This document shows, piece after piece, positions 32,902 to 41,916 of a stretch of DNA of 64,000 nt. Every line of letters begins with the position of its first letter. Position 1 is the first letter of the stretch. This DNA comes from JADJRH01 sp046351455 (GTDB lineage: Bacteria > Myxococcota_A > Polyangia > Polyangiales > Polyangiaceae), in assembly GCA_046351455.1 (NCBI GenBank), contig JAXLYM010000002.1:434001-498000 (forward strand), given 5' to 3'. The notes under the pieces were generated by a model, which saw only the letters and a list, made by a program, of their open reading frames with translations, had not been told where the DNA came from and ran no database searches. The position numbers and the translations under genes were made by a program.

Positions 32902-33651
32902 ATGCAGTCCCCGATCGCTCAGCACAAATACCTCACCTACGAGGTGGACCGCTCTCGGAAGGACTGGACGCTGCCGGAGGAGACAGTGCCCGAGTCACGC
33001 CCTCACGACCTCATCCTCGATCTGCTGAAAGCATTGCTTTCGGCCTGGATCGCGCGCACCGGACGCAACGCGCAGGTCGGTCGCAACCTCGCAGTCCGCT
33101 GGGACGAAGAGCACCCGAACATCGGCACGGACCCGGACATTTACGTCGTCGAACCCCCGCCTCCGGAGGGCGACAAGGTCGAGAGTCTGCGGTTGTGGAT
33201 GCCAGGCCATCACCCGCTCCGGCTCGCCGTCGAGGTGGTCAGCTCCACCAACGCCGTCAAGGACTACGAGCAGGCGCCCGACAAGCACGCGGCCGCCGAT
33301 ACACAGGAGCTGTGGGTCTTCGATCCCGGCCTGCACGGCCCCAAATCGCGGGGCGGCCCGGCGCGCCTGCAGATCTGGTCGCGGTCGGACGACGGGGCGT
33401 TCCGGCGGATCTACCGGGGCGACGGCCCGGCGCGCTCCCCGGTGCTCGGCGCCTGGTTGTTCGCGGTCGACGAGGGCGAACGGCTGCGCATCGCCGACGA
33501 CCAAGAGGGCACGATCTGGTGGATGACCGCCGAAGAAGCCGAGCGCGCCGCAAAGGAGCAGGAGCGCGCTGCCAAGGAGCAGGAGCGCGCTGCCAAGGAG
33601 GCCGCGCTGGCCCGGATCGCGGAGCTGGAGGCGGCGCTCGCGAAGCGGTGA
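32902..33651 (+). CDS. Uma2-family PD-(D/E)XK endonuclease-like protein
   Basis: A 249-residue protein with the Uma2/DUF820 core: HDLILDLLKALLSAWIARTG, then acidic positions in IGTDPDIYVVEP and LRLAVEVVSSTN, and YEQAPDKHAAADTQELWVFD with the family Lys/His region. The C-terminal 40 residues are a heptad-like coil of KEQERAA repeats. Uma2 proteins are abundant in myxobacteria and cyanobacteria and are presumed nucleases of unknown target. It closes the accessory island on the right and is unrelated in sequence to the one at 26834 beyond the shared fold. Confidence 0.85.
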   Translation: MQSPIAQHKYLTYEVDRSRKDWTLPEETVPESRPHDLILDLLKALLSAWIARTGRNAQVGRNLAVRWDEEHPNIGTDPDIYVVEPPPPEGDKVESLRLWMPGHHPLRLAVEVVSSTNAVKDYEQAPDKHAAADTQELWVFDPGLHGPKSRGGPARLQIWSRSDDGAFRRIYRGDGPARSPVLGAWLFAVDEGERLRIADDQEGTIWWMTAEEAERAAKEQERAAKEQERAAKEAALARIAELEAALAKR

Positions 33652-33772
33652 AGCTCCCCGTTCGCGCGTGGCTCGCCGCCTTCCAGGTCTGTGTTGTCGC
33701 GCGGCGGATTGTCGCGATCCTGGGTCCGAAGGGTGCGACATCCTGTCTCATGGGCCTCGTCCGCGCAGGTGC

Positions 33773-33778
33773 TATGGA
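33773..33778 (+). promoter_or_regulatory. Putative leaderless -10 element TATGGA
   Basis: TATGGA, 6 bases, ATG at 33785; deviates from TANNNT only at the last base. Confidence 0.4.
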
Positions 33779-33784
33779 TTCGGG

Positions 33785-34327
33785 ATGCGGACTCCAGATA
33801 GGCTATCGGCAACTCTGTCTCGTCGCGCGGGCTGGACTCGCATGCTCTTCGCGCTCGTCGCGGCGGCGTGGCTGGCGCTCGCGGGGGGCGCTCAGGCGGG
33901 GGAGCCGGCGGCCTCGTCGAAGGACCGGCTCCCCGGAGAGGCGGCGCTGCTCGGACGACTGATGGCACCCTGCTGTTGGACCCAGACGCTCGACGTGCAC
34001 GCAGGGAGCACGCCGGACGCGCTGCGAGCGGAGGTCCACGCGCGACTGTCCGCCGGGGAGTCGGCGCGAGCGATCGAGGACGACTTCGTGGCTCGTTATG
34101 GGCCCCGTATTCGAGCCGAGGCGCCGGAGAGTCCGCTGCGGTGGATCTCCGTTGGGCTCGGCGCGCTGGCCCTCGGCGCAGCGTTGGGGTTGGGCCTCGT
34201 CATCCGGCGGTGGACCCAGCGCTCCAAGGTCGGCTCTCCCGACGACAAGGCCGACTCCCCCGTCCCGTTGCCAGCGCGCGACGAATGGGACGAACGGCTG
34301 GACGACGAGCTCCGCGCGCTTCAATGA
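33785..34327 (+). CDS. CcmH/CycL-like cytochrome c maturation protein with altered Cys motif
   Basis: A 180-residue membrane protein: signal-like helix (MLFALVAAAWLALAGGAQA), a CcmH-type domain (LMAPCCWTQTLDVH, LRAEVHARLSAGESARAIED, FVARYGPRIRAEAP) and a C-terminal membrane helix (ISVGLGALALGAALGLGLVI). CcmH reduces the haem-binding cysteines of apocytochrome c through an LRCxxC motif. Here the aligned sequence is L-M-A-P-C-C, so the first Cys is Ala and two cysteines are adjacent. It may be a divergent subfamily with another redox role. No other ccm gene is nearby. ATG 33842 is an alternative start. Confidence 0.75.
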   Translation: MRTPDRLSATLSRRAGWTRMLFALVAAAWLALAGGAQAGEPAASSKDRLPGEAALLGRLMAPCCWTQTLDVHAGSTPDALRAEVHARLSAGESARAIEDDFVARYGPRIRAEAPESPLRWISVGLGALALGAALGLGLVIRRWTQRSKVGSPDDKADSPVPLPARDEWDERLDDELRALQ

Positions 34328-34419
34328 CCGATGGCGCTCTCCAGGTGCTTCGCCCCCCACACGAGGAGCACCAGCGCGACGCCCACGAAACGCGGGCTTC
34401 GGGGCACGGGCGCGTTCAT
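34321..34419 (-). CDS. Possible 32-residue single-helix peptide
   Basis: A short frame with high GC in third positions: MNAPVPRSPR then a hydrophobic stretch (FVGVALVLLVWGAKHLE). Its stop overlaps the 3' end of the CcmH-like gene on the other strand by 7 bases. There is no ribosome-binding site or -10 match, so it may be chance. If real it would be a small inner-membrane protein. Confidence 0.25.
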   Translation of the reverse strand: MNAPVPRSPRFVGVALVLLVWGAKHLESAIGH

Positions 34420-34552
34420 GGGAGCCGAGAGGCGGGCCCCTGTCAACGCGCTGCTGCAGGGGTTCCCGGCGCGCGACGGCTTCGGGGCTGGGCCGGCGCG
34501 CGGGGGCGTGCTACGGGCCCTGTCCATGATGCGCGGGAGTCGGGCAGGGAAC

Positions 34553-35824
34553 ATGAAAACGGCGTCACGGTGGGTTCGATTCGGGGCCTTCGGGGGCGTG
34601 CTCGTCCTCGGAGGGTGCGTCGCCGGCGGGTGGCGCAATGAGGCGAAGACGCTCGTCACGGAGACGCAAGTCGCCGCCGCTCTCGGCGAGACAAGCGATA
34701 CGCAAGAGCCGTTCGATCCGGGCGGCGTGCCGCAAATGCAGCCGCCCCAACACGTGCGGCCCTGTTGCTCTTTCGGCATGGATCTCAAGGTCAAGGTCGG
34801 CAGCGTCACCGTGCCCGGCTACTCGAAAGGCAACATCCTCGGGCCGGGCGACCTCGGGAACCACGAATACGACAACGGCGCCGTCACCCTCAACGAGCGC
34901 CTCACCAGCGTCGCCACCATCGAAGGGAACGGGCTTGTCTACACGTGCCGCGGCGGCTTCGTGGACGTGGCGCACGTGCGCGACAACGCGGATCTGACGC
35001 TGTTCCTCACCACCAAGATCGTCACCGCCCTGCCGGGGCCCACCGTCATCACCCTCCAAGGGGACGGGGCCACTCGGCGCGTCGCGCTCAAGGGCGTTCC
35101 GGAGGACGTGATGGCCAGTCTCGGTCGCTGGGAGACGGCCACCGCGCTCGCCGAATGGGCCGCTTTCCAGATCTCGATCTGGCACGAGATCGTGACTTTC
35201 TACGGGCTGGAGAGCTTCCCCGGCTTCTCCGAAAAAGTGAGCGCCTTCTCCCCCGAGGACTTCTATTCGAACGCGGTCGGCGCCAAGATCGCGGGCGGGA
35301 TCCTGACCACGCGGCGCGTCCACTCGCGCGATGAATGGGACGAGACGGTGAAGGCGTGGATCCCTGTCGCGCTGGAGCGGCTCGGCGCGCAGCCGGCGGA
35401 CACCGGGCGTCTCGTGATGAAGGCGCTCGACGGGCATTGGTGGGACTCGAAGAAGGAATTGCCCGACTGGACCCTCGTCACCAAGCGCAAGATGGATCTC
35501 TCGCCCCGCGTCACCCCGTGGCGCTACCCCGACGCGAAGCTCCCGGCCGACGACGTGCTCGACGCCGCGTGCGCAAACTTCAAGTCTGCGCTGCCCCTCT
35601 CGATCCCGGATCACCTCGGAGAGAAGCCGATCCGCGAATACGTCACCGTGGACTTCGAGGTCGAGAAATGGGCGCCGCCCGCGCTCGTCCCGGAAGACAA
35701 CACGACTCGACGCCTCACGTCCGAGGACTTCCCGAAGATCGTGGAGGCCATCCGGCCGGAGATGGAGAAGGCCTTCGGGCCGGGATACGACCAGCCGGGG
35801 CCGAACGCCACAGCCTCGAAGTGA
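34553..35824 (+). CDS. DUF4056-family putative lipoprotein
   Basis: A 423-residue exported protein with lipobox (GGVLVLGGC). The long domain carries features I recognise from DUF4056: RPCCSFGMDLKVKVGSVTVP, NGLVYTCRGGFVDVAHVRD, an ISIWHEIVTFYG segment and KAWIPVALERLG. The HVRDNAD and WHEIVT motifs supply conserved His/Glu/Asp that could bind metal, but no activity is established for the family. ATG 34553 starts the signal peptide; the frame is open further upstream (34331) through a GC-rich stretch with no supporting start. Stands alone on the plus strand. Confidence 0.82.
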   Translation: MKTASRWVRFGAFGGVLVLGGCVAGGWRNEAKTLVTETQVAAALGETSDTQEPFDPGGVPQMQPPQHVRPCCSFGMDLKVKVGSVTVPGYSKGNILGPGDLGNHEYDNGAVTLNERLTSVATIEGNGLVYTCRGGFVDVAHVRDNADLTLFLTTKIVTALPGPTVITLQGDGATRRVALKGVPEDVMASLGRWETATALAEWAAFQISIWHEIVTFYGLESFPGFSEKVSAFSPEDFYSNAVGAKIAGGILTTRRVHSRDEWDETVKAWIPVALERLGAQPADTGRLVMKALDGHWWDSKKELPDWTLVTKRKMDLSPRVTPWRYPDAKLPADDVLDAACANFKSALPLSIPDHLGEKPIREYVTVDFEVEKWAPPALVPEDNTTRRLTSEDFPKIVEAIRPEMEKAFGPGYDQPGPNATASK

Positions 35825-35933
35825 GACCACGCCGCGAGCGCGCTCTCCATCTCCCACGCACCGAATCCGATTGACGCCGCCGGATGAGGCGTTCACGGGC
35901 GCTGCGGGCCCAGTGGCGGCCCGGAGGTGGCCT

Positions 35934-37724
35934 GTGCGACATTCCCTCTCACTCCTCGTTTCAATGACGCTCCTCGGCGCCGCCGGCTGCGGAGACCCAT
36001 GCGGCGACTACTGCACGTCCGCGATCGATCGCCTGATCGAGTGCAAGATCCTGAAAGACACCCCCGGCGCGCGCTCCTCGGAGATCGACAGTTGCCGGGC
36101 CGCGACGTCCCAAGGGCAAGCCGACGCTCAGAGCTGCAAGACGGCCCAGGCAGGCTTCGAGACGTACACGTGCGGCGATCTCTACGTGCAGTTCTGCGGC
36201 AGCCCGGACCCGAACGTGATCTGCACGGAGCCTGTCGTTTGCGACGATCAACTGGAGTGCACCACCGATCTCTGCCCCGCGGACGCGCTGCCCACGCACA
36301 CGCCGCGTGAGGCGGGCGTCCCGTGCACGTACGGCTACTGCGACGGCGCCGGGAAATGCGTGCAGTGCGTCGCGGACTCCACCTGTCCGATCACCGGCAA
36401 GGAGCCGTGCGTGATCCCCGCGTGCATCGATCACGTGTGCTCGCAAATGCAGGCGCCCATGGGCACGTCCTGCAGCGACGGGGACGCCTGCACGCTCGGG
36501 GACACGTGCCTGAACGGGGAGTGCAAGAGCGGCGCGAAGGTGGTGTGCACACCCGCCGATGACTGCCACTCTGCGGGCCTCTGTCAGCCTTCGGGCGCTT
36601 GCACGACTCCGCTTCTCTGCAGCGGGAGCGCCGTGTGCCAAGGTGGCAGTTGCGCGGCCGGCGCCTGCGCGAAGGCGCTCTCGTTCTCGTCCGCCGCGAC
36701 CGTCGCGCAGCTCCTCGGCCCCGACGAGATCGTCACCGCCGATCTCGACGGCGACCACGATCTGGATCTGGCCGTGATCGAGGCCGCGGGCGACGTCATG
36801 GTGGCCAGGACCATCGCCAATCAAGGCAACGGCAGCTACGTGGCCCGGAACAACTACGTGCTCGGCTCGATTCAGGTCGGCACGAGCGGCGGGCGGCTCC
36901 TGGCGCGCGATCTGGACGGCGACGGGCTCGTGGACCTCGCGGGCGTGCTCCTCACGACAGGCTCCTTGGTGGTGCTCCACAATCAAGGGCTCGGCGTGCT
37001 CGCGGATCCGGTGACGTACTCCGTCGAACAGCTCGCCGGCAGACTCGACGCGGCGGACATGAACGGCGACGGGCTCGTGGATCTCGTGGTCCAGAGGAAT
37101 TCGGAGTCCGATGTGGTCGTGCTGCCGAACCTCGGGAACGGGGCCTTCGGGGCAGCCGCGGTGATCCCCACCGGCAGCTACGACGGTGGAATGGCGATCG
37201 CCGACGTGGACGGCGACGGGCATCCGGACATCGTGGCGTGCGACAACCCCTCTTCCACGGCCTCGGTGCTTCACAACCAGGGAGACGGCACCTTCGCGGC
37301 GCCCGTCCCCTACCCCGCAGGCACGAAACCCGAGGACGTCCGGGCAGGCGATCTCGACGGCGACGGGCGCCCCGACCTCGTCATCTTGAACCTCACCGCC
37401 GGGCAGGCGAGCGTGCTCCTGAACAACGGAGACGGCACCTTCGGCGCGCCGGCGAACGTGCCTTTGACGAGCGGCGGCTCCAGGAGCGATCTCGTTGACA
37501 TGGACGGCGACGGCGACCTGGATTTGCTGGTGCTCTACGGCGACGAAGTCCAGCTCTTCCGAAACGAGAGCGGCAGTCTGACGTACACGCAGCAGGCCTG
37601 GTTGCAGCTCTCGTCCTACGGTTTCGCGACAGGCGATCTGGACGGCAACGGCTACCCGGATCTGGTCGGCTACAACATCAACCTGTCCGATGTGAAGGTC
37701 GTCTACACGAGCTGCGGTCCCTGA
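35934..37724 (+). CDS. Secreted FG-GAP/VCBS-repeat lipoprotein with Cys-rich N-terminus
   Basis: A 596-residue surface protein starting at GTG, with GGAGG 6 bases before it. Lipobox LLGAAGC, then about 210 residues with over 30 cysteines in small disulfide modules (CGDPCGDYC, CSDGDACTLGDTC), then about seven FG-GAP blades marked by calcium-binding loops DLDGDHDLDL, DLDGDGLVDL, DMNGDGLVDL, DVDGDGHPDI, DLDGDGRPDL, DMDGDGDLDL and DLDGNGYPDL. The blades fold as a calcium-stabilised beta-propeller that typically binds carbohydrate or other surfaces. Probably an adhesin or cell-surface binding protein; no enzyme motif is visible. Confidence 0.9.
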   Translation: MRHSLSLLVSMTLLGAAGCGDPCGDYCTSAIDRLIECKILKDTPGARSSEIDSCRAATSQGQADAQSCKTAQAGFETYTCGDLYVQFCGSPDPNVICTEPVVCDDQLECTTDLCPADALPTHTPREAGVPCTYGYCDGAGKCVQCVADSTCPITGKEPCVIPACIDHVCSQMQAPMGTSCSDGDACTLGDTCLNGECKSGAKVVCTPADDCHSAGLCQPSGACTTPLLCSGSAVCQGGSCAAGACAKALSFSSAATVAQLLGPDEIVTADLDGDHDLDLAVIEAAGDVMVARTIANQGNGSYVARNNYVLGSIQVGTSGGRLLARDLDGDGLVDLAGVLLTTGSLVVLHNQGLGVLADPVTYSVEQLAGRLDAADMNGDGLVDLVVQRNSESDVVVLPNLGNGAFGAAAVIPTGSYDGGMAIADVDGDGHPDIVACDNPSSTASVLHNQGDGTFAAPVPYPAGTKPEDVRAGDLDGDGRPDLVILNLTAGQASVLLNNGDGTFGAPANVPLTSGGSRSDLVDMDGDGDLDLLVLYGDEVQLFRNESGSLTYTQQAWLQLSSYGFATGDLDGNGYPDLVGYNINLSDVKVVYTSCGP

Positions 37725-37736
37725 CGACACCAGCCT

Positions 37737-38549
37737 TCATTTACGCTGGAATACGAACGTCCAGCCGTAACAATCCAGGTGGCGATACCCCAAGTCCAGG
37801 ATGGATTGGGTCACGCGCATGGCCCGCTGTTCGCCCAGAAGCGGGAAGTGCACTTCCACGAGCAGGCGCTCCGGCAGGTGGCGATACGGCCTCTCGAACA
37901 GGCCCTCTTCGGCTCCCTCGATGTCGATCATCACGGCCGAGGGGCGGTGCTCGTCGAACAGCTCGGACAGCGGTCGATGGGGCACCCTCACCTTGGTGCG
38001 GTTTCGCTCGCCGCGCGCCGGATCTTGCTCGGTCAGCGAGGAGAGCCACACCTCGTCGTCGAGGAAGAGGTCCACTTCGTCGAGGTCCTCGGCCGCGCTC
38101 ACCGCCGCGTGCAGAAAACGCACCTCCCCGTTCGCGATCTCCACCTGACGGCGGATGATCGGGAACAGGCGCGAATCCGGCTCCACCACGGTCACCGGAC
38201 GGCCCGAGATCTTCGCCGAGAGCGCCGCGGTGAGGCCGATGCCGCCGCCCACCTCCATCACGTCGTCCCCGGCCTTCACGTGGCGCTGGAGCAGCTCCAG
38301 GTCCGACAGCTCGTACGCGCCCACCGACGCGAGATAGAAGATGCGAGGGCCGATGTCCTTCGGCAGCTCCATCTCCATGTCGATGAACGGGTGCCGCACC
38401 CGCACCGGCGCCGTGAGGTGCGGGAGCACGGCCGCCAGATACGCCACGCCCTGCACCTCCTCGGGCGGCGGCGTCGGATAGGACATGAGCGCATACCCGC
38501 GCGTCGACGCGTGGACCGCGGCGTGGAACGGAGACGTGGGTGCGCGCAT
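37737..38549 (-). CDS. FkbM-family SAM-dependent methyltransferase
   Basis: A 270-residue (249 from the second Met at 38486) cytoplasmic enzyme. SAM-binding motif I is DDVMEVGGGIGLTAAL, with VTVVEPDSRLFPIIRR as motif II and SAVMIDIEGAEEGLF near the catalytic end, the FkbM arrangement. FkbM enzymes O-methylate sugars or polyketides. The internal start MSYPTPPPEE is also plausible. It converges with the FG-GAP gene (12-base gap). No glycosyltransferase or polyketide gene is nearby, so the substrate is unknown. Confidence 0.88.
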   Translation of the reverse strand: MRAPTSPFHAAVHASTRGYALMSYPTPPPEEVQGVAYLAAVLPHLTAPVRVRHPFIDMEMELPKDIGPRIFYLASVGAYELSDLELLQRHVKAGDDVMEVGGGIGLTAALSAKISGRPVTVVEPDSRLFPIIRRQVEIANGEVRFLHAAVSAAEDLDEVDLFLDDEVWLSSLTEQDPARGERNRTKVRVPHRPLSELFDEHRPSAVMIDIEGAEEGLFERPYRHLPERLLVEVHFPLLGEQRAMRVTQSILDLGYRHLDCYGWTFVFQRK

Positions 38550-38692
38550 CGTGGATCAAACCCTCGCGTTCGATGGGCGGCGCGCAGGCCGCCTCATCGT
38601 GACGGAGTATCCCAGATGTGGATGGCAGTGGGGAGGCCGGGACGAAACGAGAGTACGCCGACCGTATTCAGGCAGGTGGGGAGAGCGCTCGG

Positions 38693-41600
38693 CTACTTCT
38701 GGATCTCGCGCGAGACGAACTCGTCGTAGGCGATCGTCTTCAGATCCCCGCGCTTCTTGTGGCGCAGGGCCTCGATCACGGCGCGCGCGAGCTGCAGGTC
38801 CGTGAGGAGCGGAATGCCCGAGTCCACCGCGCGGCGGCGGATCAGGTAACCGTCCGGACGGCCCTGCTCGTCGTACTCGACAGGGATGTTGATCACGAGG
38901 TCGACCTTGCCCTCTTCGATCGCCTTCACCGCGTGATCGCCGCCGACGCCCTTTTCGAGGCGCGTGCACGGAATGCCGAGCTCCGACAGCGCATCGGCGG
39001 TGCCGGGCGTCGCGTAGATCGGCAACATCAGATCATCCGTGATCACCCGCACCTCGTCGGCGAAGGCGTACTTGTCCTTCTTCGGGCCGGTGGAGAGGAG
39101 CACGCCCTTCTTCGGGATGCGGAAGCCCGTCGCGATCAGCGAGTGGAGCAGCGCCTCGTGCTGGTCGTTGCCGAAACAACCGACCTCGCCCGTGCTGGAC
39201 ATCTCGACGCCGAGCATCGGATCCGCGCCGACCAGGCGCGAGAACGAGAACATCGGGGCCTTGATGCCGACGTAGTCGAGATCGAGGCTCCGGTTCTCCA
39301 CCGGACGACGCACGCCGAGCATGCGGCGCATCGCCTCCTTCACGTAGTTCGTGCCCGTCACCTTCGAGACGAAGGGGAAGCTGCGCGACGCGCGGAGGTT
39401 GCACTCGATCACCTTCACTTCCCCGTTCTTCGCGAGGAACTGCATGTTGAAGGGGCCGGTGATGTGCAGCGCCTTCGCGATCTGCTGGCCGATCTTCTTC
39501 ACGCGGTTGATGGTCGAGAGGTAGAGCGTCTGGGGCGGCAACATCAACGTCGCGTCGCCCGAGTGGACGCCCGCGTCCTCGATGTGCTCGCTGATCGAGT
39601 AGAGGACCAGCTCGCCCTCGTCCGCGACGGCGTCGATCTCGATCTCGCGCGCGTTCGTCTCGAACTTCGACACGACCACCGGGTGCACCGGCGACACGCC
39701 GCGCGCTCGATCGAGGATGCGCAGGAACTCGTGGTGCTCGTGCGCGACGCTCATCGCGGCGCCGGAGAGCACGTAGCTCGGGCGCACCAGCACGGGGAAG
39801 CCGCCGAGGTGCGTCACGATGCGCTCCGCGTCCTCCACGCTCGTGAGGTGCGTCCACCGCGGCTGATCGATGCCGAGCTCGTCGAGGAGCGCGGAGAACT
39901 TCTTGCGGTCCTCCGCCTTGTCGATGCTCTCGCTGCTCGTGCCGAGGATGCGCACGCCGGCCTGGTGGAGCTTCAGCGCGAGGTTGTTCGGCACCTGGCC
40001 GCCCATGCTCACCACGACGCCGTACGGCTGCTCGCGCTCGTACACGTCCATGACCGTCTCGAAGCTGATCTCGTCGAAGATCAGCTTGTCGCACATGTCG
40101 TAGTCCGTGCTGACGGTCTCGGGGTTGTAGTTGAGCATGATCGTCTCGTACCCGAGCTCGCTCGCGGCCTGGATCGCGTTGACGCAGCACCAGTCGAACT
40201 CGACGCTCGATCCGATGCGGTACGCGCCGGAGCCGAGGACCATGATCTTCTTGCGCCACGACGGGGCGACGTCGTCCGCGCTCGCGTGGTAGCTGGAGTA
40301 GAGGTAGTTCGTCTCCGCCGGGAATTCGGCCGCGAGCGTGTCGATCTGCGCGACGTGCGGCTGGATCTTGTGCTCCTGCCGGAGCGCTCGCACGCTGCCG
40401 CGCGGCGCGCTCGTCAGCTTGCCGATCATGCGATCGGAGAAGCCGAGCTGCTTCGCCTCCGTCAGCGTCTCGCGCGAGATCGGCATGCTCATGCTCTTCA
40501 GGCCCTGGTGCATCTGCACGACGGGCACGAGCGAGCTCAGGAACCACTTGTCGATCTTCGTGAGGTCGTGGATCTCGTCCACGCTCATGCCGTCGCGGAG
40601 CGCCTGCGCCACCGCGAACACGCGCCGGTCCGTCGCGTTCTTCAGCTCGTCCTTGAGGTCGGGGAACTTGAACGCGTCCGGGTCGAGGCCCTTCACGCCG
40701 ATGTCCAGCATGCGGAGCGCCTTCTGCAGCACCTCCGGGAAGGTGCGGCCGATCGCCATGACCTCGCCGACGCTCTTCATCTCGCTGCCGATGCGCATCG
40801 AGGCGCCGCGGAATTTCCCGAGGTCCCAGCGCGGCACCTTGCACACGAGGTAGTCGAGAGCGGGCTCGAAGAACGCGGTCGTGCGGCGGGTGATGGCGTT
40901 CGCGATCTCCGGCAAGGTGAAGCCGACCGCGATCTTCGCGGCGACGTACGCGAGCGGATACCCCGTCGCCTTGCTCGCGAGCGCGGACGAACGCGAGAGG
41001 CGCGCGTTGACCTCGATCACGCGGTAGTCGCGGCTCTTCGGGTCGAGGGCGTACTGGATGTTGCACTCGCCGACGATGCCGAGGTGGCGCACCGTCTTGA
41101 TCGCGATGCTGCGGAGCATCTGGTACTCGTCGTCGTCGAGCGTCTGCGACGGGGCCACGACGATGGACTCGCCCGTATGGATGCCCATCGGGTCGAAGTT
41201 CTCCATGTTGCAGACCGTGATGCAGTTGTCGCGGCCGTCGCGCACGACCTCGTACTCGATCTCCTTCCACCCGCGGAGGCTCTCCTCGACGAGCACCTGC
41301 GGGATGCCGCCGTCGAAGGCGCGGGTGAGCGCGGACTCGAAGTACTCCTCCGTGTCCACGATGCCGGAGCCCTTGCCGCCGAGCGCGAAGCCGCCGCGGA
41401 GCATGAGCGGGAAGCCGATCTCGCGAGCCGCCGCGCGCGCCTCGTCCATGCTGTTGCACGCGCGCGATCGAGCCGTTTTGACGCCGATCTCGTCGAGCCG
41501 CTTGATGAAGAGCTCGCGGTCCTCGGTGTCGCGGATGGCCTTCACGGGCGTGCCGAGCACGCGCACGCCGTACTTGTCGAAGATGCCCGCGCCTTCGAGC

Positions 41601-41911
41601 GCGAGGCCGCAGTTGAGCGCCGTCTGACCGCCGAACGAGAGCGCGATCGAGTCGCACTCTTCCTTCACGAGGATCTCCTCGACGAAGTCGGGCGTGACGG
41701 CGGTGAGGTGGATCTTGTCCGCGAGGCCCGTGCTCGTCTGGATCGTGGCGATGTTCGGGTTGATGAGGACGGTCTGAATTCCCTCTTCGCGGAGGGCTTT
41801 GATGCACTGGGAGCCCGAGTAGTCGAACTCGCCGGCCTGGCCGATCTGGAGCGCGCCGGATCCGAGGACGAGGGTGCGCTTGGGCTTCTTCGGGACGTAT
41901 GCGCCGTACAT
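38693..41911 (-). CDS. carB: Carbamoyl-phosphate synthase large subunit
   Basis: A 1072-residue enzyme of normal length that makes carbamoyl phosphate from ammonia (delivered by CarA), bicarbonate and two ATP for pyrimidine and arginine synthesis. Two homologous halves, each with an ATP-grasp domain: VLGSGALQIGQAGEFDYSGS starts the first and VLGSGAYRIGSSVEFDW the second. The Gly-rich ATP loop LRGGFALGGKGSG and the duplicated VNARLSRSSALASKATGYPL / CNLRASRSFPFVSKVTGTNY are intact, and a C-terminal allosteric MGS-like domain (about 940-1072) ends the protein. It follows carA by 5 bases. Confidence 0.98.
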   Translation of the reverse strand: MYGAYVPKKPKRTLVLGSGALQIGQAGEFDYSGSQCIKALREEGIQTVLINPNIATIQTSTGLADKIHLTAVTPDFVEEILVKEECDSIALSFGGQTALNCGLALEGAGIFDKYGVRVLGTPVKAIRDTEDRELFIKRLDEIGVKTARSRACNSMDEARAAAREIGFPLMLRGGFALGGKGSGIVDTEEYFESALTRAFDGGIPQVLVEESLRGWKEIEYEVVRDGRDNCITVCNMENFDPMGIHTGESIVVAPSQTLDDDEYQMLRSIAIKTVRHLGIVGECNIQYALDPKSRDYRVIEVNARLSRSSALASKATGYPLAYVAAKIAVGFTLPEIANAITRRTTAFFEPALDYLVCKVPRWDLGKFRGASMRIGSEMKSVGEVMAIGRTFPEVLQKALRMLDIGVKGLDPDAFKFPDLKDELKNATDRRVFAVAQALRDGMSVDEIHDLTKIDKWFLSSLVPVVQMHQGLKSMSMPISRETLTEAKQLGFSDRMIGKLTSAPRGSVRALRQEHKIQPHVAQIDTLAAEFPAETNYLYSSYHASADDVAPSWRKKIMVLGSGAYRIGSSVEFDWCCVNAIQAASELGYETIMLNYNPETVSTDYDMCDKLIFDEISFETVMDVYEREQPYGVVVSMGGQVPNNLALKLHQAGVRILGTSSESIDKAEDRKKFSALLDELGIDQPRWTHLTSVEDAERIVTHLGGFPVLVRPSYVLSGAAMSVAHEHHEFLRILDRARGVSPVHPVVVSKFETNAREIEIDAVADEGELVLYSISEHIEDAGVHSGDATLMLPPQTLYLSTINRVKKIGQQIAKALHITGPFNMQFLAKNGEVKVIECNLRASRSFPFVSKVTGTNYVKEAMRRMLGVRRPVENRSLDLDYVGIKAPMFSFSRLVGADPMLGVEMSSTGEVGCFGNDQHEALLHSLIATGFRIPKKGVLLSTGPKKDKYAFADEVRVITDDLMLPIYATPGTADALSELGIPCTRLEKGVGGDHAVKAIEEGKVDLVINIPVEYDEQGRPDGYLIRRRAVDSGIPLLTDLQLARAVIEALRHKKRGDLKTIAYDEFVSREIQK

Positions 41912-41916
41912 TTTTC

